Shown here one piece after another: positions 54,640 to 63,859 of a stretch of 64,000 nucleotides of DNA. The position numbers and the translations under genes were made by a program. Within the stretch, counting starts at the first letter, position 1. Every line of letters starts with the position of its first letter. The stretch comes from an uncultured Coriobacteriaceae bacterium. Its GTDB lineage: Bacteria > Actinomycetota > Coriobacteriia > Coriobacteriales > Coriobacteriaceae. The notes beneath the pieces were generated by a model that had not been told where the DNA came from, made no database searches, and saw only the letters and a program-made list of their open reading frames with translations. The stretch lies in the NCBI GenBank assembly GCA_944322305.1, contig CALUOP010000002.1:62001-126000 (forward strand), in the 5' to 3' direction.

Positions 54640-55190
54640 GGTGGTCGCTTTCGCGGCTCAGCGGATGTGCCGGCTGCGGTTGGTCGCGGTTATCGCATGG
54701 AGGAGACGGTTGGTCGCTTGTGCGACGCGTAATTTCCGGATTTCCGGGAGTTAGCTGCTGTTTGAGCGGCTAACCGCTCGTTACCTGCGGAAAGAGTGTT
54801 CAACCGGAGCCTTATTTGCGATAAAAGCGATCAGTCTGAACCTTATATGTGGTAAGGGCGACCAACCTAGCCTTGCATGTGGTGACAGCGACCAACTCAA
54901 GAGGGCCTATGGCCTTTAGCGGATATAATCGCGGCCAACTGAACCTTACACGCGAGAAAGACGACCAACGTCGAGCGCGCCGCGGCCGCTATCTGTCGCC
55001 GCAGCGGCCAATTGAAGCTTGCATGCTGTTGTCGCGGGCAACTTGAGTGAGGCCGCGATCGTTGGGGGGTCGATTTGGCGGTCAATCGGACTGTGCTTGT
55101 GGTGCGAAACGGCCAACCAGAGCTTACGTGTGGCGATAGCGACCAACACGAGATGAGCTGCGTCTGTTAGCGGTCATTATCGCGGGCAAC
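54640..55190. repeat. Array 2: inverted then direct units with 30/31 and 43/44-nt steps
   Basis: TGGTCGC occurs at 54642, 54681 and 54711 (inverted units, steps of 39 and 30). From 54801 the direct core CAAC (mostly GCGACCAAC; CAG or CAAT in three copies) recurs at 54801, 54832, 54863, 54893, 54936, 54966, 55009, 55039, 55083, 55114, 55144 and 55187. Steps are 31, 31, 30, 43, 30, 43, 30, 44, 31, 30 and 43. Units are contiguous and diverged, with no ORF. Bases 54465-54639 and 55191-55420 show no gene. Confidence 0.85.
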
Positions 55191-55420
55191 CGCCCTTTGC
55201 TGCCCTGATCTGCTATGGGGGACGGACGCAGATGGCGTACCCGTCCGCAATGGCAGTCCACCACCTCCACCGCAATAAGGAAACTGTTTCCGCTCGGCCG
55301 TTGGGGAACTCGACGTCGAACTTGTCCGGGCGGCTCCTTACAATGAACCTAGGGTCTATATGTCTTTGTGCGAGGTGCCCCGCCAGACCTCGCCGTTTTG
55401 GTTCGGGAGGGAGGTGCCCC

Positions 55421-57608
55421 ATGGCAACGCGCGCAAACGAGCGCACGCTGGCGCTGCTCGCCAGCGTGGTCGAGGAACAGCCCGGCATCGCTCCCGCCGC
55501 GGCGGCCGAGCGCCTGGGCGTCACCACCCGCTCGGTCCGCACCTACGTGCGCCAGTTCAACCAGCTCATGGCCGGCACCGCATCCATCGTCCTGGCCAAG
55601 GGCGCCTACCGCCTGTTCGTAGACGACGCGGCGCGCTTCTCGGCTTGGAAGGGACGCCACCAAGCCGAGGCCTCGCGCACCCCCGACACGCCCGCCGAGC
55701 GCGTGTCCTACCTGGTGAGCGACCTGCTCTCCCGCACAGACTGGATCACCTTGGACGCGCTTGCCGAGATCCTGTTCTGCTCGCGACGCACCGTATCCAA
55801 CGACCTCAAGCAGGTGGAGGCCTATCTCGCTTCCTTTGGCCTCAAGCTCGAGAAGCGCCCGCACTATGGCATTCGCGTGCGCGGCTCGGAGATGCGCCGC
55901 CGGGTCTGCTTGGCCAACAACGTGCTCGACCGCATGAGCCCTGCGCTCGCGTCGGGCGAGAAGCACCCCGCGCCGAATGACGCGCAAAACGTTCCGCCCC
56001 GCAAAAACCAGGCGGGGGGGGGGTATTCCCGGCAAAGGCCGCCCTGCGTCGCCCCTGCGGCATGACTTCCGTCTCGACGTTATAGCGTCGTGCGTGGACG
56101 CGGCCCTGGAGGAGGCCGATTTCCACGTGAACTCGGTGGCGTACCAGAACCTGCTGGTGCACATCGCCATTGCCGTCGAGCGCATCAAGGCGGGGAGCTT
56201 CGTGCCGCTGGACCCCGCGAACGAGGAGCGCATCCGTCAAACCGAGGGCTGGCCGGTGGCGCAGCGCCTCGCCCGCGCCATCGAGCAGGCGCTTGCGGTG
56301 AAGCTGCCCGACGGCGAGGTTGCCTACATAGCCATTCACCTGGCGGGCAAGCAGGTGCTGCTGCCCGAAAGCGAGGGCACTCCCGCAGCGGCGGCCCCGG
56401 CGGGCGCGGTATGCGCCACGGCCGCCTGCGCAGGCGGCGCCGCAACGTACGCGGCGTCGGCGGGCCCGGGCGCGCCTCCGTCCGGCGCTGCCGCGGCGCC
56501 GGGCACCCCCGCGGCGCCGGGCGTCGCTCCAACCCCGCTCCCCGGCCAGAACGGCGAGCCGCTTGTGGTGGCCGACGAGGCTTGGAACCTCGTCTCGGCC
56601 ATGATCGAGGCCGTGCGCCAGGTTTTTCACTTCGACCTGCGCAACGACCTCGAGCTCCGCATGAACCTCGCCCGCCACATCGTGCCGCTCACGGTGCGCC
56701 TCAAATACCACATGCGCCTGGAGAACCCCCTGCTCAACGACATCCGCGCGCATTACCCGCTGGCCTTCTCGTTCGCCCGCGAGGCCGCCCGCGTGCTTGT
56801 GGACGCCTACGGCGAGCCGGTGAGCGACGACGAGGTGAGCTACCTGGCGCTTTCCTTTGCCTTGGCGATCGAGACCAAGAAAGCCGCCCAGCAGCGCCCC
56901 AAGAACATCCTCATCGTGTGCGCCTCGGGCCTGGGCAGCGCCCGGCTGCTCGAGATCCGCTGCCGCGAGGAGTTCGGCGAGCACCTGGGCGCCATCCGCA
57001 CCGCGGACGTGTCGCAGCTGGGCAGCATCGACTTCTCCCACATAGACTACGTGTTCACCACCGTGCACATCGCCGATCCCCTGCCGGTGCCCGTGCGCGA
57101 GGTCGGCTACTTCTTGGACGAGAAGGACGTGGACGGCCTGCGCCCGCTTCTGCACGCGGGCGGCGCGGCGGCAAAGCCGGAGGCGTACTTCTCGCGCGCG
57201 CTGTTCTTCGCGCACCGGCCCGCCGGCACGCGCGAGCAGATGCTGCGCTTCTTGGTCGACGAGATCAGGCAGCGCGAGGACGTGCCCGACGACTTTATCG
57301 ACCAGATCCGCGCGCGCGAGCGCAGCGCCTCCACTGCTTTTGGCAACAACGTTGCGATGCCGCATCCGCTGGTGCCGGTGGGAAGCCGCACCTTCGTGGC
57401 CGTGGCGCTTGCCGACGGCCCGGTGGCCTGGGGGTCGACGAGCGTGCGCGCGGTCTTTCTCATAAGCGTCTCGACCGACGAGACCGAAGATCTCCACGCG
57501 CTGTACGACGCGCTGCTGGGCCTGACCTCGGACGCCGAGGCCATTTCCGAGCTGCTCGCCGACCAGCGCTTCGAGATCCTGCAGCGCCTGCTGCCGGGCA
57601 ACGCGTGA
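55421..57608 (+). pseudogene. PRD/PTS-type transcriptional activator, frameshifted at a G10 tract
   Basis: One regulator in two frames: 55421-56065 and, from the G-run 56014-56023, the frame ending at 57608. The N-terminal part has two helix-turn-helix domains ('ERLGVTTRSVRTYVRQFNQL', 'AEILFCSRRTVSNDLKQVE'). The second part has two PRDs ('VNSVAYQNLLVHIAIAVERI', 'MNLARHIVPLTVRLKYHM') separated by an Ala/Pro-rich linker, an EIIB-like domain ('ILIVCASGLGSARLLE') and a type-2 EIIA domain with the His in 'NVAMPHPLVPVG'. Nine or twelve G would restore one frame. This may be phase variation, a fixed mutation or a sequencing error. ATG 55421 has GGGAGGGAGG. It likely controls the PTS genes at 57.8 kb. 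Confidence 0.82.
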
Positions 57609-57759
57609 CAGACCCCGCCGCACGGCGGGAGAGGCTTTTCGAGCTACCAAGGGAGGTGCGTCAAGGCAGGCAAACGGCAACGGGCGCCGGGAGGCGCGCG
57701 GCGTGCCGCAGAGACCCGGGCGCGTCCATGCAGGCGCGCTCACACGCAAAGGAGGAACC

Positions 57760-58083
57760 ATGAAGAAGATCTACCTGTTCTGCAGCGCGGGCATGTCTAC
57801 GAGCATGCTCGCCAAGAAGATGCAGGACGTGGCCGACGCGCATGGGCTCGACGCCCAGATCGCGGCCTTCTCGAACAACAAGGTGGGCGAGATGGTTGAC
57901 CGCGAGCATCCCGACTGCATCCTGCTGGGCCCCCAGGTGGGCTTCATGTTCGACGACATCAACGAGAAGTACGGCGAGTCCGCCCCGGTGGGCGTCATCG
58001 ACACCGGCGACTACGGCTCGATGAACGCCGAGCGCGTGCTCAAGTACTCCATCGTGCTGATGAAGAAGTTCGCCGCCAAGTAA
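57760..58083 (+). CDS. PTS EIIB component, lactose/cellobiose family
   Basis: A 107-residue EIIB: phosphorylated Cys near the N-terminus in 'KIYLFCSAGMSTSMLAKKM', then 'HPDCILLGPQVGFMFDDINE' and 'VIDTGDYGSMNAERVL'. It passes phosphate from an EIIA to the incoming sugar bound by the EIIC encoded next. ATG 57760 follows AAAGGAGGAA. It lies downstream of the frameshifted regulator and upstream of EIIC. No lactose-family EIIA gene is present in the cluster. Confidence 0.93.
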   Translation: MKKIYLFCSAGMSTSMLAKKMQDVADAHGLDAQIAAFSNNKVGEMVDREHPDCILLGPQVGFMFDDINEKYGESAPVGVIDTGDYGSMNAERVLKYSIVLMKKFAAK

Positions 58084-58149
58084 GGTTGCCTGGGCCCGGC
58101 GGGCGTCCGCGGGGCCTGATCTGTCCGTATCGACGAAAGGGGTTTTCCC

Positions 58150-59544
58150 ATGGCACAGGGTGAATCCAAGTTCATGGAGGTGCTGGAGCAGAAGCTCACG
58201 CCGCTTGCCACCATCGTGGGCAAGAACCGCTACCTGCTGACGCTGCGCGACACCTTCGCCGTCATCATGCCGCTGCTGATCGTGGGCTCGTTCTTCACGC
58301 TGCTCGGCAGCTTCCCGATCCCGGGCTGGACCGACTTCCTGGCTTCGGTCCAGGTTGGCGACCAGACCCTCTCCGACCTTATCAACGTACCGGCTACCTG
58401 CACGGTTTCCATGATGGCGATCTTCGTGGCCTTCATGATGGGCTACAACTTCGCCGAGCACGACAACCTCACCGACCGCGTGTCGGCCGGTTTGGTGACG
58501 CTGCTGTCGTGGATCCTGCTCATGCCGCTGTACACCAACTTCACGCCCGAGGGCGCCACGGACGTCTTCCAGGTGTCGAGCGTCCCCATGGACTGGATCG
58601 GCTCCAAGGGCGTGTTCGTGGCCATCGTCTCGGGCTTCCTCTCCTGCGCGTTCTACGGCATGCTCGTGCACAAGGACCTCACCATCAAGATGCCCGAGGG
58701 CGTGCCGCCCACCGTGTCGCGCGCGTTCTCGGCGCTCATCCCCATGACGCTCACCGTCGTCGTGGTGTGGCTCGTGCGCGTGGCCTTCGTCATGACCCCG
58801 TGGGGCGACGTGTTCACCTTCATCTACACGTTCCTGCAGATCCCGCTGCAGAACCTCGGTGGCACCGTGGTGGCCCAGGCCATCATTTACCTGTTCGCCC
58901 ACTTCCTGTGGTTCTTCGGCATCCACGGCACCAACATCACCGACTCGGTGTACAACCCCATCCTGCTGGCACTCTCCGCTGAGAACCAGGAGGCCATCGC
59001 GGCCGGCCTGCCCGCGCCCAACATCATCTGCTCGCAGTTCCAGAGCCTGTTCGCGACCATGGGCGGCGGCGGTTCCACGCTCTCGCTGCTCATCGCCATG
59101 CTGCTGTTCTGCAAGTCCGACCGCATCCTCAAGCTGGCGCGCCTGTGCATCGGCCCCGGCATCTTCAACATCAACGAGCCGGTCATCTTCGGTTTGCCCA
59201 TCGTGCTGAACCCGGTGCTGTTCGTCCCGTTCATCCTGGTGCCGTTCTTCAACATCGTCACCACCTGGGCGGTCATGGCCATAGGGCTGGTGCCCGTGCC
59301 CAACGGCGTGCTGATCCCCTGGACCACGCCGGCCGTGATCTCGGGCTTCTTGGTGAGCGGTTGGCAGGGCGCCGTCTGGCAGATCTTCCTGCTGATCGCC
59401 GGCGTGATCATCTACCTGCCCTTCATCAAGACGCTCGACAAGCAGTACCTGGCCGAGCAGGCGGCGGCCGAGCTGTCCGACGAGTCCCAGGCCGGCAGCG
59501 AGATCGACGCCATCGACCTCGACAACCTGGACTTCGACTTCTAA
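58150..59544 (+). CDS. PTS EIIC component, lactose/cellobiose family
   Basis: A 464-residue membrane protein with about ten helices and the family's conserved 'WFFGIHGTNITDSVYNPI' and 'GPGIFNINEPVIFGLPIVLN' segments (the latter carries the sugar-binding Glu). It transports a sugar coupled to its phosphorylation by EIIB. ATG 58150 follows AAAGGGG. The next gene encodes a MupG-like phospho-muramidase, so the substrate may be a muropeptide-derived disaccharide rather than cellobiose; this is inference from context. Confidence 0.93.
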   Translation: MAQGESKFMEVLEQKLTPLATIVGKNRYLLTLRDTFAVIMPLLIVGSFFTLLGSFPIPGWTDFLASVQVGDQTLSDLINVPATCTVSMMAIFVAFMMGYNFAEHDNLTDRVSAGLVTLLSWILLMPLYTNFTPEGATDVFQVSSVPMDWIGSKGVFVAIVSGFLSCAFYGMLVHKDLTIKMPEGVPPTVSRAFSALIPMTLTVVVVWLVRVAFVMTPWGDVFTFIYTFLQIPLQNLGGTVVAQAIIYLFAHFLWFFGIHGTNITDSVYNPILLALSAENQEAIAAGLPAPNIICSQFQSLFATMGGGGSTLSLLIAMLLFCKSDRILKLARLCIGPGIFNINEPVIFGLPIVLNPVLFVPFILVPFFNIVTTWAVMAIGLVPVPNGVLIPWTTPAVISGFLVSGWQGAVWQIFLLIAGVIIYLPFIKTLDKQYLAEQAAAELSDESQAGSEIDAIDLDNLDFDF

Positions 59545-59559
59545 GCACGTCTGCGTTTG

Positions 59560-59586
59560 CGCGCCCGCCCGTTTGCGGCGGGCGCG
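59560..59586 (+). terminator. Hairpin after EIIC
   Basis: A 10-bp perfect stem (59560-59569 with 59577-59586) with a 7-nt loop, followed by TTGCT. Together with the promoter just downstream it separates EIIC from mupG. Confidence 0.5.
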
Positions 59587-59634
59587 TTGCTATGGGCTGC
59601 CGCCTGGGGCGGCAGCGGTGTCTACGAGTTGGCC

Positions 59635-59663
59635 TTGACAGCCCCGCGGGCGGGCAGTCTACT
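59635..59663 (+). promoter_or_regulatory. Promoter of the MupG-like gene
   Basis: A consensus -35 TTGACA (59635-59640), a 17-bp spacer and -10 TCTACT (59658-59663), 47 bases before the start codon. This is the best sigma-70-type promoter seen in the window. Confidence 0.65.
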
Positions 59664-59709
59664 GAGGTTGACGAAGGGCCGCGCGGCCCTGCATACGGAA
59701 GGAGAGGCA

Positions 59710-60801
59710 ATGCATCGTTTGGGAATCTCGCTGTACCCTGAGCACTCGACGCCCGAGAAGGACCGGGCCTACATGGAGCTTGCGGCCAAGTACGGCTTCA
59801 GCCGCATCTTCACCTGCCTGCTCTCGGTTGAGAAGGACGCCGAGAGCACCATCGAGGAGTTCGGCGGGTTCATCTCTCAGGCCCACGACCTGGGCTTCGT
59901 GGTGGCCGTTGACACCAACGAGGAGGTTTTCGAGCGCCTGGGCGCCACGCCCACCGACCTCAGCCCGTTCAAGCGCATGGGCGTGGACATCATCCGCCTG
60001 GACGGCCACTTCGGCGACTACGGCGACATGATGATCACCCGCAACCGCGAGGGCATCAAGATCGAGTTCAACGGCAGCGGCAACCTGGGGCTCGACCTGC
60101 TCATCGAGCGTGGCGCCGATCCACGCAACATGGTGACCTGCTCCAACTTCTACCCGGAGCCCTACTCCGGCCTGTCCGAGGAGCGCTTCCAGTTCTTCTG
60201 CCGCAAGTACAAGGGCCTCGGCCTGCAGACCGCGGCGTTCGTCTCCAGCCAGCAGCCCGAGACCTTCGGCCCCTGGCCGGTCTTCGCCGGTCTGCCCACG
60301 TGCGAGGACGACCGCCGTCGCCCGATCGACCTGCAGATGCGCCACGTGCTGGCTGCCGGCCTGATTGACGACGTGCTTATCGGCAACGCGTTTGCCTCTG
60401 AGGAGGAGCTTGCGGCCATGGCGGCGGTGGACACCACGCGCGTGACCATGCGCATCGAGCCCGTGGAGGGGCTGACCGACCTTGAGCGCGACATCATCTG
60501 GAACTTCGCGCACACCGACCGCGGCGACGCGTCGGCCTACATGATGCGCTCCTCGTTCCCGCGCATGAAGTACAAGGGCCAGAGCATCCCGGCCCGCGCC
60601 TACGACGCGCCGGCGTTCAAGCGCGGCGACGTGATGATCGTGAACGACAACATGGCGCACTACCGCGCCGAGCTCGAGGTTGCGCGCCAGGACATGGCCA
60701 ACGACGGCACCCGCAACCTGGTGGGCCGCATCCCGGAGGAGGAGCTCTTCCTGCTGGATTACGTCAAGCCCGAGAACGCGTTCGGCTTCATCAAGGAGTA
60801 G
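59710..60801 (+). CDS. MupG-like 6-phospho-N-acetylmuramidase (DUF871)
   Basis: A 364-residue protein: an N-terminal TIM barrel ('LGISLYPEHSTPEKDRAYM', 'GFSRIFTCLLSV', 'VVAVDTNEEVFERLG', 'DIIRLDGHFGD', 'TCSNFYPEPYSGLS') and a C-terminal cyclophilin-like domain ('HTDRGDASAYMMRSSF', 'FKRGDVMIVNDNMAHYRAEL'). MupG cleaves PTS-imported MurNAc-6-phosphate-GlcNAc in peptidoglycan recycling; many DUF871 members are uncharacterised. ATG 59710 follows GGAGAGG. It has its own promoter but follows PTS EIIB/EIIC. Confidence 0.85.
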   Translation: MHRLGISLYPEHSTPEKDRAYMELAAKYGFSRIFTCLLSVEKDAESTIEEFGGFISQAHDLGFVVAVDTNEEVFERLGATPTDLSPFKRMGVDIIRLDGHFGDYGDMMITRNREGIKIEFNGSGNLGLDLLIERGADPRNMVTCSNFYPEPYSGLSEERFQFFCRKYKGLGLQTAAFVSSQQPETFGPWPVFAGLPTCEDDRRRPIDLQMRHVLAAGLIDDVLIGNAFASEEELAAMAAVDTTRVTMRIEPVEGLTDLERDIIWNFAHTDRGDASAYMMRSSFPRMKYKGQSIPARAYDAPAFKRGDVMIVNDNMAHYRAELEVARQDMANDGTRNLVGRIPEEELFLLDYVKPENAFGFIKE

Positions 60802-60864
60802 CCGTTCGCGTTGCCGCCGGCCGGGCGGAGCAGCCGGCCGGCGGGCGCTTCTCGCCCGGCAGAC

Positions 60865-62535
60865 TCACGAGAGGTGCAGCGGCTGGCGGCTGACGCGGGC
60901 AAACACCAACGCGCCCGCAGCGAAGCCAACGACGGCGCAGGCCAGGTTGAAGGCGTGGCCGGCCGCAACGCCCGCCGCCCCGCTCACGAGCCAGCACAGC
61001 GCGCCGCCGCCGAAAGCCGCCACCATGCCGCCGATCACGGCTGCGGCGGTGGGCAGGCCGCGCTTGACGACCTCGGTGGCGGTGACCCAGGAGAAGTTGG
61101 GGCGCGCTACGTCCAGCGCCAGCGCGGCGGTCACGACGGCGCCAAAGACGCCCAGCCCCAGCACCACAACCTCCACGGCGCCGAGCAGGTCGACCTGCCC
61201 GGACACCGCAAGGGCCACGGCGCTCACCAGCAGCGTGCCGGCCGTGGGAACGAGGTTCGCGGCGAGCTTGGCGCCCAGTACCGTGCGCACGCTGACCGGC
61301 GCGGTGGCCATGACCCAGGCCGAGCGCCCTTCGATCGAGACGGAGCAGGCGGCGCTGGGGCTCATGGCCGCGCAGAACACGAAGACCCACGGCACGAGCA
61401 AAACGAGGCGGTCGATAAGCGCCGCAACCACGGCGGGGTCGATCTGCACGCCGTCGATGGCGCCGGAGGAGAGCAGGCCGCGCAGGCCGAGCACGGAGAG
61501 CCCTCCGGCTGCGATGAGCGTGAACACGTAGCCGAACACGCAGTTAAAGGCATACGCGGGGATGCCTGCGAGCGTGCGGGCCTCTTTGAGCGCGAGCGCG
61601 GCAAAGGGGCTGCGGGCCGAGCGGGCGGCGCGGCTCACCTGCGCGTGCGAGAGCGCGCCGGCGCCTGTGCGCGCGGCCAGGGCGGCGTTGAGCGCGAGGT
61701 AGTTGCGCTGCATGATCTCGAGGCACGCTGCGGGCACCGCGAGCGACAGCGCGGCGAAGGCGAGCATCCCTGCGGGCGAGCCCGCGCAGACGGCCTGCGA
61801 CGCCCAGCTCGCGGGCGGGTAGGTGCTCTGCAGGGCGTCGCGCAAGCTGGCGGCGGCACCGCTGGCGAGGGCGGCCGCCTGAGCGTCGTTTTGCCCGCCG
61901 AGCACGAACGAAAGCGCAAACGCGCCGGCTGTAAGGACGCCGAAGCCCGCAAGCCCGATGATGACGAACGCCAGGTTGGCGTGGCGAAAGCGCGACGCCA
62001 GCGCCGTGAGCGCGAAGGCCAGCGCGATGCTTGCGCTTACCGGCGCAAGCGGGGCGAGCGCCACGGTGAGCGCGGCGCAGGCAACGCTCCAGGCGCTTGC
62101 GCCCGCGGCGAGAAAGTACACGGCGTACAACGGCACCATGAACAGCGCGCCCGTGACGATGGCAGCGCCGTACAGCGCGGCCAGGCGCGAGGCCACCACG
62201 GTGCGGCGGGGGATGGGCAGCGACATCACGTGGTCGAAGTCGCGCAGGTTGAAGAGGGTGCCGTTGGCCTTGGCGAACGCAAAGAACACGCCGGCGAGCG
62301 ACCCCAGGGTGACGGCGAAGGCGGGGATGGCGTCGGCGAGCCCGAGCATCGCGAGCCCCAGGCCGAGCAGCGCCATGTAGGCGGCCACGAGCGCTGCGAG
62401 GAGCACGGCGCCTACGGCGACGAGGCCGAGGCGCATTGCCCGCCCGCGCCCGGTGCGCCGACTGCGCGAGCGCGGGGCGAGCGAGTTTATCAGGGAAAGC
62501 GCCTGCACGCGCGTGAGGATGAGAAAGTCGCGCAT
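60865..62535 (-). CDS. ABC transporter permease, multi-helix
   Basis: A 556-residue membrane protein with about 12 hydrophobic segments. It starts 'RDFLILTRVQALSLINSLAP', has the cytoplasmic 'FNLRDFDHVMSLPIPRRTVV' loop typical of ABC-2-like exporters, and a second half with 'LALKEARTLAGIPAYAFN' and 'VMATAPVSVRTVLGAKLAAN', suggesting an internal duplication. ATG 62535 was chosen because GGAGGT lies 7 bases upstream; GTG 62544 would overlap that site. It follows its ATPase by 5 bases. Substrate unknown. Confidence 0.85.
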   Translation of the reverse strand: MRDFLILTRVQALSLINSLAPRSRSRRTGRGRAMRLGLVAVGAVLLAALVAAYMALLGLGLAMLGLADAIPAFAVTLGSLAGVFFAFAKANGTLFNLRDFDHVMSLPIPRRTVVASRLAALYGAAIVTGALFMVPLYAVYFLAAGASAWSVACAALTVALAPLAPVSASIALAFALTALASRFRHANLAFVIIGLAGFGVLTAGAFALSFVLGGQNDAQAAALASGAAASLRDALQSTYPPASWASQAVCAGSPAGMLAFAALSLAVPAACLEIMQRNYLALNAALAARTGAGALSHAQVSRAARSARSPFAALALKEARTLAGIPAYAFNCVFGYVFTLIAAGGLSVLGLRGLLSSGAIDGVQIDPAVVAALIDRLVLLVPWVFVFCAAMSPSAACSVSIEGRSAWVMATAPVSVRTVLGAKLAANLVPTAGTLLVSAVALAVSGQVDLLGAVEVVVLGLGVFGAVVTAALALDVARPNFSWVTATEVVKRGLPTAAAVIGGMVAAFGGGALCWLVSGAAGVAAGHAFNLACAVVGFAAGALVFARVSRQPLHLS

Positions 62536-62540
62536 GCCGC

Positions 62541-63359
62541 TCACCTCCGGTCTGTGCTGCGCGCGGCGGCGTCGGCAGGGGAGACGCGCGCTGCCGTGCC
62601 CCTCTCGCCCGGGCCCGACGCGGGCTCGTCCTGCTCAACCAGGTCGAGGAAGACGCTTTCGAGCGACGCGTCGCCGCGGACGGCGTCGGTGGGGCCGGCG
62701 GCCAGAAGCTCGCCGGCGCGGATGATGGCCACCTTGTTGCAGAGCTTCTCGACCACCTCGAGCACGTGGGACGAGAAGAACACCGCGCCGCCGCGGGCGG
62801 CGAGCTCGCGGAGCATCCGCTTGAGCTCGTGGGAGGCAACGGGGTCGAGGCCCACGAACGGCTCGTCCAGCACCAGGAGCTTGGGGTCGTGCATGAGCGC
62901 GCCGATGAGCACGAGCTTTTGGCGCATGCCGTGTGAGTAGGAGCCCACGGGCTCGCCGAGCGCGGGGGTGAGTTCGAGGCGGCCGGCGAGCTCGGTGATG
63001 CGTGCGGCGCGGGCGTCGGCGGGCATGCGGAAGAGGTCGGCCAGGTAGGTGAGGTACTGGATGCCGGTCATGAACTCGTAGACGTCGGGGTTGTCGGGGA
63101 CGTAGGCGCAGAGGCGCTTGGCGGCTACGGGGTCGGTTGCCACGTTGACGCCGCAGATGCGGATGGTGCCGGCATCGGAGGGCTGCACGCCCACGACCGA
63201 GCGTATAAGGGTGGTTTTGCCGGCGCCGTTGTGGCCGATGAAGCCGTAGATGTCGCCGGGCTCAACGGTGAGGGAGAGGTCGCGCACGGCGACTTTGCCG
63301 CCGTAGCGCTTCTGGTAATCCGAGATCTCCAGGATCGGGGCGGTTTGCGCAGCGTTCAT
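62541..63359 (-). CDS. ABC transporter ATP-binding protein
   Basis: A 272-residue ATPase with Walker A 'GFIGHNGAGKTT', Q-loop-type 'LCAYVPDNPDVYEFM', signature 'SYSHGMRQK' (SHGMR in place of SGGQ), Walker B 'LLVLDEPFVGLD' and the switch His in 'VFFSSHVLEVVEKL'. This is the exporter (CcmA/NatA) type. A Pro/Gly/Arg-rich tail ends the protein. ATG 63359 follows AAGGAGG. It forms an operon with the permease; the substrate is unknown. Confidence 0.92.
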   Translation of the reverse strand: MNAAQTAPILEISDYQKRYGGKVAVRDLSLTVEPGDIYGFIGHNGAGKTTLIRSVVGVQPSDAGTIRICGVNVATDPVAAKRLCAYVPDNPDVYEFMTGIQYLTYLADLFRMPADARAARITELAGRLELTPALGEPVGSYSHGMRQKLVLIGALMHDPKLLVLDEPFVGLDPVASHELKRMLRELAARGGAVFFSSHVLEVVEKLCNKVAIIRAGELLAAGPTDAVRGDASLESVFLDLVEQDEPASGPGERGTAARVSPADAAARSTDRR

Positions 63360-63533
63360 GGCTGCCTCCTTGCGATTGGCGATGCGGTTGGCGGGCAACG
63401 GGGGCGTTCGGTGCGCGCTTTGAAGGGCTTTCCTGACGGGCACCTTGCCGCGGCACAATATGAGTTTTTCGATTTTCGAATCTTGAAAAGAGCCGCGCCG
63501 GGCCTCGCGCCGTCTTTCGCGTCTGCGGCGGCG

Positions 63534-63725
63534 CTACCCGTCGGTTCCCGGCGGTGCCTCCTCGGCGGGGCGGCCTTTGTTGGGCAGGCGCCCGTAACGT
63601 TTGAGCGCGTCGCGCAGGATCCACTCCACCTGGCCGTTTGCGCTGCGCATCTCGTCGTCGGCCCAGCGCTGCACGGCAGCCCATATCTCGGGATCTATGC
63701 GGAGGGGGTACTGTTTGCGTGCCAT
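63534..63725 (-). CDS. Small ribbon-helix-helix-like protein
   Basis: A 63-residue protein: 'RKQYPLRIDPEIWAAVQRWA' (strand then helix A) and 'RSANGQVEWILRDALKRYGR' (helix B), the pattern of Arc/CopG-type DNA-binding proteins, followed by a Pro-rich tail. No toxin gene is adjacent, so an antitoxin role is not supported. ATG 63725 has AGGTGA upstream. It is divergent in time from the ABC pair only by a 174-base gap on the same strand and could be cotranscribed with it. Confidence 0.75.
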   Translation of the reverse strand: MARKQYPLRIDPEIWAAVQRWADDEMRSANGQVEWILRDALKRYGRLPNKGRPAEEAPPGTDG

Positions 63726-63811
63726 GACGGTCACCTGCTTTGAGCGGAGTAGTGCATAGGCGCCGGACCTGGGCCGCGCCGGGCGTTTCGGGTTGGCCCG
63801 GCGCACCGAGC

Positions 63812-63852
63812 GGCGCGGGGCGGCGTGCCCGGATGGGGCCGCGCCCCGCGCC
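63812..63852 (-). terminator. Hairpin downstream of the SPFH-like gene
   Basis: An 11-bp perfect stem (63812-63822 with 63842-63852) lies 8 bases past the minus-strand stop codon at 63860. No T-run; tentative. Confidence 0.45.
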
Positions 63853-63859
63853 CGTGCGG

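Noticed and set aside
63534..63725. Antitoxin of a toxin-antitoxin pair
   Set aside because: The protein looks like a ribbon-helix-helix factor but there is no toxin-sized gene next to it.
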